A stretch of 64,000 bases of DNA from Bacillus sp. CECT 9360 (GTDB lineage Bacteria > Bacillota > Bacilli > Bacillales > DSM-1321): positions 16,045-80,044 of the forward strand of contig NZ_CAKKNA010000017.1 of NCBI RefSeq assembly GCF_918741275.1, written 5' to 3'. Every line of letters starts with the position of its first letter. The first letter of the stretch is position 1. Shown here piece after piece: positions 38,928 to 48,464 of the stretch. The notes below the pieces were generated by a model that saw nothing but the letters and a program-made list of their open reading frames with translations, did not search any database and had not been told where the DNA came from. Position numbers and translations under genes: made by a program.

Positions 38928-39731
38928 CTAGTTGGATCGGTGATTAAAAGCTGCCGCACAAAATCCGAAAACTGCGATTCTCTCGTCTGCTGTCGCAGCG
39001 TCATGAAATGAGAGTATCGGTGTATTCATTTCCTTAAACCGCTTGGCCCACTCAAGAGGCATCCAGCCTTTTTGAAAGGAAGCAATTGTTTTCCCGTCAG
39101 TTGTGTCCATGTGAAATTTATTGAGCAGCCCGCTGACATTCACCGGCATCCATTCTTGTCCTTCTGCCGTATATATCATGCCCTTCAGGCGAACAATTGA
39201 TTCTTTCAAGCTTTCCTTGTAGTACCCCACTCGATTTCCGGTGCCGTCCATCATCGTGATCATCGTCTTGATTCCTGCTTTCATTTCATATTCGGCAAGC
39301 ACTATCCCTGCAGCATTCGTTAGGACGTATCGCTTTGGCAATAGAACCGAAATGGTATTGGGAATTATCCACATAAACCGTTGCATCCTCCGGTCTCTTA
39401 TTTCACCGAGTAACGAACCATCGGGATGGAACAGCAGCACCCGCAATGTTGGCGCGGGCATGAACGCAAGTAAAATGTCCGTAGTTTCCAACGGAGATAT
39501 TAGCGAGACGACATTTTCTTCCGGCAGGTCCTTCATCCTGTTTTCATAAATCCGCGACCCGATAAAATTAACAATGCTCAGGATTAAAAACGGCGCCGTT
39601 TCGGCAATGACGTTCCCTCCAATAACATGGCAGACATGGAGCACAAAAAATACAGCGGCGATGATTAGCGTGATCCAGGAAACATGGAAACACATCCTGG
39701 CAGTTTTTTCGTAATAAGTACGGATATTCAT
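38928..39731 (-). CDS. Hypothetical membrane-anchored protein (267 aa)
   Basis: Family not recognised. Two hydrophobic segments lie at about 17-35 and 42-60 (ITLIIAAVFFVLHVCHVIGG and TAPFLILSIVNFIGS), then a soluble part rich in beta strands. The pattern of DGSLLGEIRDRR, YVLTNAAGIVLAEYE and GNRVGYYKESL loosely recalls tubby/LURP-one scramblase-like domains. That is a guess from strand pattern only. It is transcribed alone, divergent from the thioesterase gene. Confidence 0.7.
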   Translation of the reverse strand: MNIRTYYEKTARMCFHVSWITLIIAAVFFVLHVCHVIGGNVIAETAPFLILSIVNFIGSRIYENRMKDLPEENVVSLISPLETTDILLAFMPAPTLRVLLFHPDGSLLGEIRDRRMQRFMWIIPNTISVLLPKRYVLTNAAGIVLAEYEMKAGIKTMITMMDGTGNRVGYYKESLKESIVRLKGMIYTAEGQEWMPVNVSGLLNKFHMDTTDGKTIASFQKGWMPLEWAKRFKEMNTPILSFHDAATADERIAVFGFCAAAFNHRSN

Positions 39732-39950
39732 GCTCTACACCTTCGTTTCTATCTTATCCTTTTTAGTCCTATCTTTTTGATCCATTTCTATTAATGATAT
39801 TCATTGTTTGTATAAATAGAATACTAAGCATTATATTCTACTATAAAGTTTTCCGAGTGAGAGAAAGGAGCCTATCATTCCATATCAACACTTTTTTTAT
39901 GCTATGATTGCTTCTATCACGATAATATTTGACAGAGAGGGACTTGGCAA

Positions 39951-40379
39951 ATGAATGATTTTTACATAGCAAAAAAGGAAGTCCAGATTTCTTATGCGGA
40001 CACCGACATGATGGGAGTTATCTATCACGGTAATTACGTTAAATGGCTCGAATTTGGCAGAACTCAGCTTATCGAGGACGCAGGGTACGACTATCTTGAA
40101 ATGGAAAAAGCGGGCTATTATGCTCCTGTTTATAACCTTGAAATCACTTATAAAAAATCGATCAAACTAGGCGATAGGGTTTTTGTGAAAACATGGATCG
40201 AGGAAAACCTTGGGCTGCGTACGGTATATGGTTTTGAAATCGTTAATGATAAGGATGAGGTATGCGCGGAAGGAACCACAACGCATATTATCGTGTCCAA
40301 GGATACATTTAAGCCTGTCCAGTTTAAAAAGGTCTTTCCGGACTGGTTCCAAAAGTACGAGGAAATTAAAAAGAAATAA
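39951..40379 (+). CDS. Acyl-CoA thioesterase, hotdog fold (YneP/4HBT-like)
   Basis: 142 residues of the 4-hydroxybenzoyl-CoA thioesterase family. The signature VSYADTDMMGVIYHGNYVKWLEFGRTQLIE-type block is at 14-44, with the catalytic Asp in YADTDMMG. Such enzymes hydrolyse acyl-CoA thioesters in the cytosol. B. subtilis YneP is similar in length and N-terminus. GAGAGGGAC precedes the ATG. The physiological substrate is unknown. Confidence 0.88.
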   Translation: MNDFYIAKKEVQISYADTDMMGVIYHGNYVKWLEFGRTQLIEDAGYDYLEMEKAGYYAPVYNLEITYKKSIKLGDRVFVKTWIEENLGLRTVYGFEIVNDKDEVCAEGTTTHIIVSKDTFKPVQFKKVFPDWFQKYEEIKKK

Positions 40380-40401
40380 GAACGTCTATAAAAGCAGAAA
40401 A

Positions 40402-40426
40402 AATCCTGGCCGATTGGCCAGGATTC
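40402..40426. terminator. Bidirectional terminator after the thioesterase gene
   Basis: AATCCTGGCC and GGCCAGGATT flank a GATT loop, with A-runs to the left and T-rich sequence to the right, between convergent genes. Confidence 0.88.
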
Positions 40427-40431
40427 TTCAT

Positions 40432-40752
40432 TTATAAAATGCGGAAGATCAACGGTATGCGGTACTCTTTCCCATCATACGCCTTGACGGCCGCGATGAT
40501 TGTGAAAATAATACCGACCACTCCTAGAATAGGAAGGATTACAAAGCCAATCAGCACAAACATCAGCAGACTCGCCACAATTCCGTATATTGTATAGGAA
40601 ATCAGAAAGTTCAAGTATTCCCTTCCGTGATAATCAATAAAAGCGGAGTCGCCCTTTTTAATCAGCCAAATAATGAGCGGGCCGATAAAAACGGTAAAAA
40701 AGCTCGCGATATAGATAAGTGCTGCCAACAATTTTTCATCTTGGTTTACCAC
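40432..40752 (-). CDS. DUF4870-type small membrane protein
   Basis: About 106 residues with three hydrophobic segments (ALIYIASFFTVFIGPLIIWLI, NFLISYTIYGIVASLLMFVL, LPILGVVGIIFTIIAAVKA) and the conserved FIDYHGREYLNF between them. This is the DUF4870/Tic20-like pattern. Function unknown. A TTG at 40758 is only three bases after AAGGGGG, while the GTG at 40752 has a normal nine-base gap, so I prefer the GTG. Confidence 0.8.
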   Translation of the reverse strand: MVNQDEKLLAALIYIASFFTVFIGPLIIWLIKKGDSAFIDYHGREYLNFLISYTIYGIVASLLMFVLIGFVILPILGVVGIIFTIIAAVKAYDGKEYRIPLIFRIL

Positions 40753-40907
40753 CTTCAAATTCCCCCTTCATGTCTCTATACTTTATTATACGTATGATTG
40801 CGATGCCGGTTTCATTTTTGATAAAATGCTCATTTTTTAGACATGTTCCTCTTTTGCCGGCATACATTTAAACAGATTGTCCTTACATGTAAACGGGAGT
40901 GAGTTTT

Positions 40908-41690
40908 ATGTTAAGTGAATTTCAAGCATTCATACTTGGACTGATTCAGGGCCTGACTGAATTCCTGCCTATATCAAGCACCGGCCACTTATATTTGGGG
41001 CGCCATCTTTTCGGGCTGGATGAAGCGGGCATTTTTTTGGATACGATGCTTCATATCGGTACGCTGCTGGCACTCATTGTCGTTTATAAAGAGGAGCTGT
41101 TCTCCTTGCTCAAAAATCCTTTTTCAAAACTGACGCTGCTACTTATCTCTGGAACAATTCCTGCTGTGTTTGCTGGTGTACTCTTAGGAGATTGGTTTGA
41201 TGAGTTATCAAGAACCGGCGTAACTATCGGCTGGGAATTCCTTGTTACCGGGTTTATTTTATGGTTTGCTGACAGCATTCAGACCGGCCGCAAAACAATT
41301 CAGGATATCTCTGTGAAGGATGCGTTCATCATCGGCTCATTCCAGGCTGCGGCAATCATGCCAGCCCTTTCGCGGTCCGGCCTGACGATCGCCGCAGGCC
41401 TTTTCTGCAAGCTGGACCGCGCAACCGCCGCGTATTTTTCCTTTTTGCTGTCGATCCCGGCGATTTCGGGAGGCATCGTGTTTCAAATGAAACCTGTACT
41501 GACCGGGAATGCTGAATACATTTCTTTCCCTTCCCTGTTAGTCGCAACGCTATCCGCTGCTATTTTCGGTTATATCGCAGTTGTCTGGATGATCAATTTC
41601 CTGAAGAAAAAATCACTGAAGATTTTCTCCTATTATGTATGGGCCCTTGGCAGTTTGATTTTGATTCTCCAATGGACTGGATATTTTTAA
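40908..41690 (+). CDS. uppP: Undecaprenyl-diphosphatase UppP (BacA)
   Basis: 260 residues, multi-pass membrane protein. The two BacA motifs are GLIQGLTEFLPISSTGHL (N-terminus) and MPALSRSGLTIAAG (about 150). The enzyme removes a phosphate from undecaprenyl diphosphate so the lipid carrier can be reused in wall synthesis, and extra copies give bacitracin resistance. CGGGAGTG lies 6 bases before the ATG at 40908. The GTG at 40899 lies inside that ribosome site and is less likely. Confidence 0.95.
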   Translation: MLSEFQAFILGLIQGLTEFLPISSTGHLYLGRHLFGLDEAGIFLDTMLHIGTLLALIVVYKEELFSLLKNPFSKLTLLLISGTIPAVFAGVLLGDWFDELSRTGVTIGWEFLVTGFILWFADSIQTGRKTIQDISVKDAFIIGSFQAAAIMPALSRSGLTIAAGLFCKLDRATAAYFSFLLSIPAISGGIVFQMKPVLTGNAEYISFPSLLVATLSAAIFGYIAVVWMINFLKKKSLKIFSYYVWALGSLILILQWTGYF

Positions 41691-41739
41691 TATAAGCAAA
41701 TTGGGCCGGCGTTCAGGCTTAAGAATCTGCATGATCGGC

Positions 41740-43167
41740 TTATCTGACCTCCACGTACGGAAGCATAATGGAAACCTTTGTGCCGGATCCTTCTTCACTT
41801 TCAATGTTAATCTTTCCTTTATGGTTTTCAATGATCTGATACGATGTCATTAAACCGAGGCCTGTCCCTTTTTCCTTAGTGGAATAAAAAGGCTCTCCTA
41901 GTTTAGGCAGCAATTCTTTCGGGACACCGCAGCCGTTATCCATAACCTCAATACAAATAAAGTCCTGGCTCGTATGCAATGTAACACAAACGCTGCCGTT
42001 CACTTCAATCGCCTCGAGGGCATTCTGGATGATATTTACGAAAACTTGTTTCAGCGAGTTTTCATCTCCGATTACCTCCGGGACTGCGCTAATCTCAAGA
42101 ATAATTTCCTTGTTATGTATATGTGCTCCTGCGCGGACAAGGTGGACAACCTGTTTAACAAGCTCCTCGATTTTAAGGACCCGCATTTTTTCAGTATGTG
42201 GCTTTGCCATCGAAAGAAACTCTGTAATGATCGTCTCGATTCTGTTTAATTCATTTAAAATAATGGCCGTATAGGCCGGGTTGTAGTTTTCCACACCTGA
42301 TGACAACAATTGCAGGAAGCCTTTAATTGGCGTCAACGGGTTTCGAATTTCATGGGCGACTGCGGCAGCCATTTGACCGATGACCGCAAGCTTTTCTGAT
42401 TTTCGCAGCAACTCGTCTGTTTCTATCCGCTGCTGGATATCCCTTGAAATGGAGATGAGCTCTCTTGCCTGCCCTGTTTCTTTATCCATTACAGCTTTCA
42501 GACTAGACTCTAACCATATATATTCACCGTCTTTTTTCTTGCAACGATATGTACCTCTCATTGGCACTAAATCAGAGACTACTTTTTCATATTTCTTGAT
42601 GACTTCATCTCGATCATCTGGATGAATATATTCGAATGGCTTCCTACCGAGCAACTCTTCTGTTTCACAACCTAAAATCCCTTTGATTGAAGGGGATATA
42701 TAAAGATAAGTACTGTCAGGTTCATGTAGAGCGATTATATCTGAAGAGTGCTCCGCCAGCAGTCTATATTTTTCTTCCTCTTTTCGCAATGCCTGCTCTA
42801 TCATTAATTTTTCAGTTAGATCAATTAATTGCCCAAGACAATATGCATTACCTGTGTGGGGATCTCGAATATAAGACACATTCAAAATGGCCGTCTTCAC
42901 TTGACCATCCTTAGTGATGTATCTTTTTACTACTTCATAATCCTTCCTTTTTCCTTCTAGCAATTCAAAAAAGAGCTTTTCGTCTTTCTCATGATCCTCG
43001 GGATGCGAAAAATCACTCATAGACATATTTTTCAGTTCCTTGGCTGAATAGCCAAGGAATTCTATAAAAGCTTGATTATAAAAAGGTTTTCGATATTCTA
43101 AATCACCGATAACTTGAGGAATCCTAGACTGATAGAATACTTCTGCAAATAATTTCGATTTGACCAT
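41740..43167 (-). CDS. Orphan PAS sensor histidine kinase (sporulation kinase-like)
   Basis: 475 residues without membrane segments. PAS domains lie at about 8-125 (with EYRKPFYNQAFIEFLG and PHTGNAYCLGQLIDLTE) and 135-250 (DSTYLYISPSIKGILG, ELISISRDIQQR). The phospho-acceptor is His272 in QMAAAVAHEIRNPLTPIKGF. The ATPase domain has NIIQNALEA (N box), DNGCGVP (G1) and GTGLGLMTSYQII (G2). No response regulator is adjacent. The HisKA motif HEIRNPLTPIKGFLQLL is of the type in Bacillus KinA-KinE, so a role in feeding the Spo0 phosphorelay is possible. Confidence 0.9.
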   Translation of the reverse strand: MVKSKLFAEVFYQSRIPQVIGDLEYRKPFYNQAFIEFLGYSAKELKNMSMSDFSHPEDHEKDEKLFFELLEGKRKDYEVVKRYITKDGQVKTAILNVSYIRDPHTGNAYCLGQLIDLTEKLMIEQALRKEEEKYRLLAEHSSDIIALHEPDSTYLYISPSIKGILGCETEELLGRKPFEYIHPDDRDEVIKKYEKVVSDLVPMRGTYRCKKKDGEYIWLESSLKAVMDKETGQARELISISRDIQQRIETDELLRKSEKLAVIGQMAAAVAHEIRNPLTPIKGFLQLLSSGVENYNPAYTAIILNELNRIETIITEFLSMAKPHTEKMRVLKIEELVKQVVHLVRAGAHIHNKEIILEISAVPEVIGDENSLKQVFVNIIQNALEAIEVNGSVCVTLHTSQDFICIEVMDNGCGVPKELLPKLGEPFYSTKEKGTGLGLMTSYQIIENHKGKINIESEEGSGTKVSIMLPYVEVR

Positions 43168-43293
43168 AAATCCTACACACCATCACTTTGCTATTCAATT
43201 TACCCCTATTTATAATTATTATAATCTATAATTATTTTTATAGCCTTGCAAATATTCAGGTCTGTCAACCTGACCTGCTTTTTGTCATAAGAA

Positions 43294-43326
43294 AACGCGC
43301 TTCCCTTCGGATGCGCGCACTTTTTT
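43294..43326. terminator. Terminator after the DUF2639 gene
   Basis: GCGCGC and GCGCGT-type arms around TTCCCTTCGGAT, with T-rich sequence on both sides. It serves the leftward small gene and possibly the other strand. Confidence 0.65.
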
Positions 43327-43474
43327 ATGGTCTGTTCTCGACGAACTCCACATATAGGTTACGGACCACATAGGTTTTATAAAGCTTCAACTTTCGTCTT
43401 TCTACAGGATGCCTTGTAATCCCCGCCTTTTTTAACTGCTGGATGAACCAGCCTTTTGAATAAATGTGCACCAT
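43325..43474 (-). CDS. DUF2639 family small protein (YflJ-like, 49 aa)
   Basis: A 49-codon gene missed by length cut-offs. The product starts MVHIYSKGWFIQQLKKAGIT and continues HPVERRKLKLYKTYVVRN. It matches the DUF2639/YflJ pattern of Bacillus (KGW-x-x-x-x-LKKAGI..RRKLELYKTYVLRNL). GAGGAGGAAGAGC precedes the ATG. It is basic and soluble, of unknown function. Confidence 0.85.
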   Translation of the reverse strand: MVHIYSKGWFIQQLKKAGITRHPVERRKLKLYKTYVVRNLYVEFVENRP

Positions 43475-43591
43475 GCTCTTCCTCCTCGGCTTTCATGTTG
43501 TTTATAAATATGAAAAACGAGGAAGCTTCATGACAATATTTTCTATAGGCTGGGCTAGCCTTTTAAGGCGAAGTTATACGTAAGCAAGCCT

Positions 43592-44668
43592 CTAGCTTTT
43601 TGAACCATATTTTAAAATCATCTGGTACATTTCCTCCGCTGTTTTAAACGGTTTTTTCTTAGTCATTGTTTCCTTGTACAGCGGTGCTTTCGCAAGTAAA
43701 TGGTCGAGGGTGGTTGTAAACTTTTCGAATTCCAAATCTTCTTCCTGGATGACCTTGCAAAAGCCCTGTTTCTCGAAGCTTTCAGCGTTGAGAATTTGAT
43801 CGCCCCTTGATGCTTTTGCACTGAGCGGGATAAGCAGCATCGGTTTTTGAAGTCCGAGAAACTCGAATATCGAGTTGGAGCCCGCCCTGGAAACGACTAC
43901 GTCTGCAGCCGCGAGCAGATCAAAGATTTCTTCATGGACATACTCAAAGGGCTGATACCCGTTCCGCTTTACATCTAAACTTATATTCCCCTTGCCGCAA
44001 ATATGGATGATATTGTAGTTTTCCAGCAAACAATCGAGATGGTCGGTTATGAGACTGTTGATTTTCATGGAACCGAGGCTTCCGCCCATCACCAGCATAA
44101 TCGGTTTATCATTTTTAAAGCCGCATAATTGCCTTCCTTTTATAGCGTTTCCATTGAAAATACCATTTCTTAGGATGGCTCCAATATATTTTGTTTTTTC
44201 TTTCGGCAGAGAACTCCCGGTTTCCTCAAAGGTCGTAAAGATTTTCGAAGCAAACGGCATGGCTATTTTATTGGCCAGTCCGGGGGTGTAATCCGACTCA
44301 TGGATCAGGATGGGAATATTCAGCATCCTGCCGGCAATCACGACCGGCACTGACACAAAACCACCTTTTGAAAAAATAAAATCGGGGCGGACTTGCTTTA
44401 ATAGTTTCCGTGCCTCAAAAATTCCTTTTACAACCCGGAATGGGTCCTTTATATTTTCTATGGATAAGTATCGTCTAAGCTTCCCAACGGTTACCGTCCT
44501 ATAGGTGACTTCCGGAAACTCCTTTTCCATGATTTCCCTTTCAATACCGTTCGCGGAACCAATATAGGTGACTTCCCAGGCATTCTTAAGAAATTCGGGT
44601 ATCACCGCGGCATTGACGATTACATGTCCAGCAGAGCCGCCGCCGGTAAATACAACTTTGTTTTTCAA
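43592..44668 (-). CDS. MurG-type glycosyltransferase paralogue
   Basis: 358 residues with the GT28 two-domain fold. GGGSAGHVIVNAAVIPEF is the N-terminal glycine loop, then PILIHESDYTPGLANKIA, and the C-terminal UDP-GlcNAc site shows VMGGSLGSMKIN and VSRAGSNSIFEFLGLQKPMLLIPL. MurG adds GlcNAc to lipid I to form lipid II. The gene is alone, outside any division/cell-wall cluster, so it is probably the second MurG found in some Bacillus. A TTG start is used, with GGGTGAAG before it. Confidence 0.88.
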   Translation of the reverse strand: MKNKVVFTGGGSAGHVIVNAAVIPEFLKNAWEVTYIGSANGIEREIMEKEFPEVTYRTVTVGKLRRYLSIENIKDPFRVVKGIFEARKLLKQVRPDFIFSKGGFVSVPVVIAGRMLNIPILIHESDYTPGLANKIAMPFASKIFTTFEETGSSLPKEKTKYIGAILRNGIFNGNAIKGRQLCGFKNDKPIMLVMGGSLGSMKINSLITDHLDCLLENYNIIHICGKGNISLDVKRNGYQPFEYVHEEIFDLLAAADVVVSRAGSNSIFEFLGLQKPMLLIPLSAKASRGDQILNAESFEKQGFCKVIQEEDLEFEKFTTTLDHLLAKAPLYKETMTKKKPFKTAEEMYQMILKYGSKS

Positions 44669-44756
44669 TATGCTTCACCCGCCATATTTAATAGTTTAGG
44701 GATTAAAAAATCATCATACACCATTCTACGTTATTGCCACCAGATAAAGTCTTCAC

Positions 44757-44791
44757 AAAAAAAGCGAAGACATTTTGTCTTCGCTCTTTGA
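44757..44791 (-). terminator. Terminator of the M14 peptidase gene
   Basis: AGCGAAGAC and GTCTTCGCT arms, then TTTTTTTGTG on the minus strand, 15-45 bases after the stop. Confidence 0.9.
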
Positions 44792-44804
44792 TTCGTTTGA
44801 TTGA

Positions 44805-46559
44805 TCATTGAATTATTTCTGCTTGCGGATCAACAGCTGGTTCAACTGGTTTTGGCGGTAGCTGGCCTTTTATTACTGTGATCTTATTTGCCAAGAACGT
44901 TTCAGTAGCTGGGTACTTAATATAGTTCTTGTTCGCTCTGATTTTCTCAGCATTCTTTGTTTGCTGATCGTATTGTGTCAGGTTCGCTTCCACTGCTACA
45001 TAATCTTCCGCTACAACTTGCTTCTCCATTAGTAAAATCAAGTTATATCTTGAAATATCCAAGCCAAGGTTTTCCTTGGATACTTTAGCCGGAGTGATAT
45101 ACTTCGCGGTTGCATATTTTTTGCCATTCGTGCCATACATTTTGTTGATCCTGGCTTCGGCATTAGTAATTGATTTGTTGAAATTATTATAAGCTGAAAC
45201 GGTAGTGCTATCAAGTTTGCCTTGTTCGAAATAGCCAGTTAATGTTTTATTGGCACTCACTAATTTGTCCCCATCTGTGACGGCATTCATAAAGTTAAGG
45301 GAATTGTCCCTATATGTTTTTGCCGGTTTCAAAGCGGCAGTTGGACGTGAGCGATATTTACTTGGCAGCTTATTAATCGCCGCTTGATTTTTATTCACTT
45401 CACTATTTACTTTGTTGTATAAATCTTTGAATGCTTTATCCACTTTTAAACCACTGGCAACCTTTATATCATAGTAAGGCTGCAGTTTTTTCGCTGTTGC
45501 ATCATAGGCCTTGATTTTCTTCTCCAATGCTTGGCTGGCGGCAAGCTGGCGGCTATCGTATAATTTCCCGCCTTCCTGGGCTACATAAAGGCCGACCGCA
45601 CTGTTTTCGCTCCAGACTCTTGAAAACCTGCTGAGTGGTACATGGGTTTGCCCGGCATATGGGGCAATTTCAATTGTAAATGCCGATTTTTTCCTGACCC
45701 TGGAGAACCAGTCGCTGAAGCCGCCGCCTCCGCCAAAGCTCTTAGGGTAAACAAGATCATAGCCGGTCATCCGGCCTAAAGCCTTCGCATACCCATGATC
45801 CCGCGTATAGCGGCTGCCTGTTTGCTGGTAGTTCCAGAATAATATCTCTCCGCTGCTATGATAGGAAACGGCAATTTCCGGCGAGAAAGAACTAACAAAC
45901 GATACGACCGCTTTCGTCTCTTTAGCGGAATGAGGCGACTTGCCCTTATAGTTCATATAGCTTGGAGACTTAGGCCCAGTGATCTGGGCCCATTTGGCAT
46001 TGTATTGCCGGTTCAAATCGACTCCTTTGCCGTTTGCCTTCCACCTCTTAAAGCTTTTGCTGCCGTTATTCATTTTGATTAATCCGGCATGCGAATTTTT
46101 CGGGAAATGCTTTAATCCGGTTTGCTGAAGGGTGACCCCGTCCGGATTGACCATCGGCACAAACCAAATCTTCGAATTTGTAAGTATTTTTCTAACATCA
46201 TAGCCTTTTATTTTTTGATTCCGCTGATATGCATAAGCATATTTGTCGATCATATTCATATTCACATTGGTCGTCATCCATTCCCTGGCATGGTGGGAAC
46301 CGTTAATGAATACCGTTGAGGATCCTTTTCCGATCGACACAGCGTAAATATCCCGTCCATATTCGCTTTTTCCGATCGTTTTAACCTGGATAAGATCCGG
46401 GTAGGCTTTCTTCAGTTTGTTAATGTCCGAGACCATATTGGAGTATGTATAGGTTTTATTCGGATTCACTATGTAAGATTGCGCGGAAGCGGTTTCCGAG
46501 AATAGAAAACATGCCAAAACAAATAATATGGCCATCAAACTGCCCTTAAGCTTATTCAA
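44805..46559 (-). CDS. Secreted M14-family zinc carboxypeptidase
   Basis: 584 residues. A signal peptide ends near ETASAQS. The M14 domain has the zinc ligands His90 and Glu93 (GSHHAREWMTTN) and His234 (VSYHSSGEI), and the catalytic Glu297 (FTIEIAPYA). Asn/Arg substrate-binding residues are in GVDLNRQYNAKW. Related Bacillus enzymes cut gamma-D-glutamyl-diaminopimelate bonds in cell-wall peptides. From about residue 335 there is a long Lys/Ala-rich helical region (KIKAYDATAKKLQPYYD..., TAALKPAKTYRD) that may be a wall-binding coiled coil. The 46560-46710 upstream part has no further gene. Confidence 0.93.
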   Translation of the reverse strand: MNKLKGSLMAILFVLACFLFSETASAQSYIVNPNKTYTYSNMVSDINKLKKAYPDLIQVKTIGKSEYGRDIYAVSIGKGSSTVFINGSHHAREWMTTNVNMNMIDKYAYAYQRNQKIKGYDVRKILTNSKIWFVPMVNPDGVTLQQTGLKHFPKNSHAGLIKMNNGSKSFKRWKANGKGVDLNRQYNAKWAQITGPKSPSYMNYKGKSPHSAKETKAVVSFVSSFSPEIAVSYHSSGEILFWNYQQTGSRYTRDHGYAKALGRMTGYDLVYPKSFGGGGGFSDWFSRVRKKSAFTIEIAPYAGQTHVPLSRFSRVWSENSAVGLYVAQEGGKLYDSRQLAASQALEKKIKAYDATAKKLQPYYDIKVASGLKVDKAFKDLYNKVNSEVNKNQAAINKLPSKYRSRPTAALKPAKTYRDNSLNFMNAVTDGDKLVSANKTLTGYFEQGKLDSTTVSAYNNFNKSITNAEARINKMYGTNGKKYATAKYITPAKVSKENLGLDISRYNLILLMEKQVVAEDYVAVEANLTQYDQQTKNAEKIRANKNYIKYPATETFLANKITVIKGQLPPKPVEPAVDPQAEIIQ

Positions 46560-46708
46560 TATGACCTCACCTCTTTCTGCTAATTCTACTAATTTCTACA
46601 AATATTTTACATGATGTTAGTAGATAAATATATAGCTAAATTGCTAATCCTTATCTATATATTCGGATCATCAGACAGAAGTTTAACTTTTCTAGCAGAG
46701 ATTTTGAG

Positions 46709-47303
46709 TATCGAGCACAAATCTGGATCATCGAGCACAAATCCGGATTATCGCGCACAAATCTGGATCATCGAGCACAAATTCAGATCATCGAGCACAA
46801 ATTCAGATCATCGCGCACAAATCCAGATCATCGCGCACAAATCCAGTTCATCGAGCACAAATTCAAATCATCGAGCACAAATCCGGATTATCGAGCACAA
46901 ATTTAGATCATCGAGCAACAATCCGGATTATCGAGCACAAATTCGCATCATCGAGCACAAATCCAGTTCATCGAGCACAAATCCGGATCATCGAGCACAA
47001 ATTCAAATCATCGAGCACAAATCCGGATCATCGAGCACAAATCCAGTTCATCGAGCACAAATTCAAATCATCGAGCACAAATTCAGATCATCGAGCACAA
47101 ATCCGGATTATCGCGCACAAATCCAGATCATCGCGCACAAATCCAGTTCATCGAGCACAAATTCAAATCATCGCGCACAAATCCGGATCATCGCGCACAA
47201 ATCCAGATCATCGAGCACAAATTCGCATCATTGAGCACAAATCCGGATCATAGAGCACAAATCCAGATCATCGAGCACAAATCCGGATTATCGAGCACAA
47301 ACC
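46709..47303 (+). repeat. Tandem array of about 30 imperfect 20-bp units (locus 2)
   Basis: Units such as ATCGAGCACAAATCCGGATC repeat almost without gaps. This is the reverse complement of the locus 1 unit (GATCCGGATTTGTGCTCGAT), so both arrays belong to one family in opposite orientation. Variation is mostly at two or three positions (GAG/GCG, TCC/TTC, GAT/AAT). The array lies between two divergent genes. The long ORF through it is an artefact. Confidence 0.95.
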
Positions 47304-47390
47304 TAAAAATGACCATTAGATAATTCAAATTACATGCAGGAATGAACCAATTAATAAAGAATTAATCTATCAAAAGAAAGGAATGATATT

Positions 47391-48356
47391 TTGATTGCAA
47401 AAAAAAGAGAAGTTCCCTTAACGATATTGAAATTGGAAGCATTACTGAGAAGACTCCCTCTTCAGCATCCAAAAAGGGTACTAGCAGAAAGAGACTTAGC
47501 GAAAAGGAACGCCGGTTTCAAAGGAGAGGAATCAGTTGATATTCGCTTCAACTCGCTTCCCGAAAAAGAGTATTTCATTTTTCACGACCTATGTTTGAAC
47601 AACGGAACATATAACTTTCAAATGGACAGTCTTATTATTTCGAGAAATTTTGCCTTAATCACTGAGGTGAAAAACATTGCGGGCACTCTATATTTTGATC
47701 GTACTTTTAATCAGCTTATAAGAATTCTCAACGACAAAGAGGAAGGATTTCCCGATCCCATTTTGCAAATGAAGCGGCAGCAGCGGGAACTTGTATCCTG
47801 GTTGGAGGATGAGAAATTCACAACTCTGCCTACTGAATATTTGGTTATCATAAGCAACCCATCCACTTTAATAAAGTTAAAATCAGGTTACTCTCGTGAA
47901 TATGAAAAAATAATTCACTCAGCAGATTTAGAAAATAAGATAAAAGAATTAGAAAATAAATATAGTAAAGAAGCTATTTCTCAAAAAGAGTTCAAAAAAC
48001 TAAGCCGTATCTTATTACGAGAACATTCCCCGCACGACCCCAACATTCTCGATATCTATTCAATCCCTCGTGAAGACATACTCACTGGTGTTATATGTCC
48101 AACATGTTCTCATTTTCCGATAATCAGAAAAAAAGGTTTTTGGTTATGCCCGTCATGCAATACAGCGTCTGAAGATGCCCACATACAAGGAGTTCGCGAC
48201 TATTTCCTTCTCATTAAACCTTCTCTCACAAGCGCCGAACTTCGGAAGTTCCTGCATGTAGATTCCCGACATACCGCGACCAGGATTCTAAAATCAATGG
48301 AGCTGTCCTCTGAAGGAGCCCCCAAAAATAGAACCTATTTTCAACCACCCCATTAA
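47391..48356 (+). CDS. NERD domain protein with C-terminal zinc ribbon
   Basis: 321 residues. The NERD domain (about 35-160) shows GFKGEESVDIRFNSLP, DSLIISRNFALITEVKNIAGTLYFD, with the E-x-K of a nuclease-like fold. A helical linker and a CPTCSHFPIIRKKGFWLCPSC zinc ribbon follow (about 230-260). NERD proteins are thought to be DNA-processing but are poorly characterised. A TTG start is used with AAAGGAAT eight bases before it. Divergent from the M14 gene, with the 20-bp array in between. Confidence 0.9.
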   Translation: MIAKKREVPLTILKLEALLRRLPLQHPKRVLAERDLAKRNAGFKGEESVDIRFNSLPEKEYFIFHDLCLNNGTYNFQMDSLIISRNFALITEVKNIAGTLYFDRTFNQLIRILNDKEEGFPDPILQMKRQQRELVSWLEDEKFTTLPTEYLVIISNPSTLIKLKSGYSREYEKIIHSADLENKIKELENKYSKEAISQKEFKKLSRILLREHSPHDPNILDIYSIPREDILTGVICPTCSHFPIIRKKGFWLCPSCNTASEDAHIQGVRDYFLLIKPSLTSAELRKFLHVDSRHTATRILKSMELSSEGAPKNRTYFQPPH

Positions 48357-48464
48357 AATAGGGAAGCCCTCTCTAAAATTGCCGCCATCTTAGCCTCTAT
48401 ACTGTCTTGTCTTAAAAAAGCTCCATCCACTATCGAAATATAAAACTAAAATTCTCTTCATTCC

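Noticed and set aside
46611..47234. A 207-codon ORF with a repeating EHK-SSSTNPDYRAQI pattern
   Set aside because: It is a translation of the 20-bp tandem array (60 bases = 20 codons). There is no ribosome site and the same DNA family occurs elsewhere in other frames.
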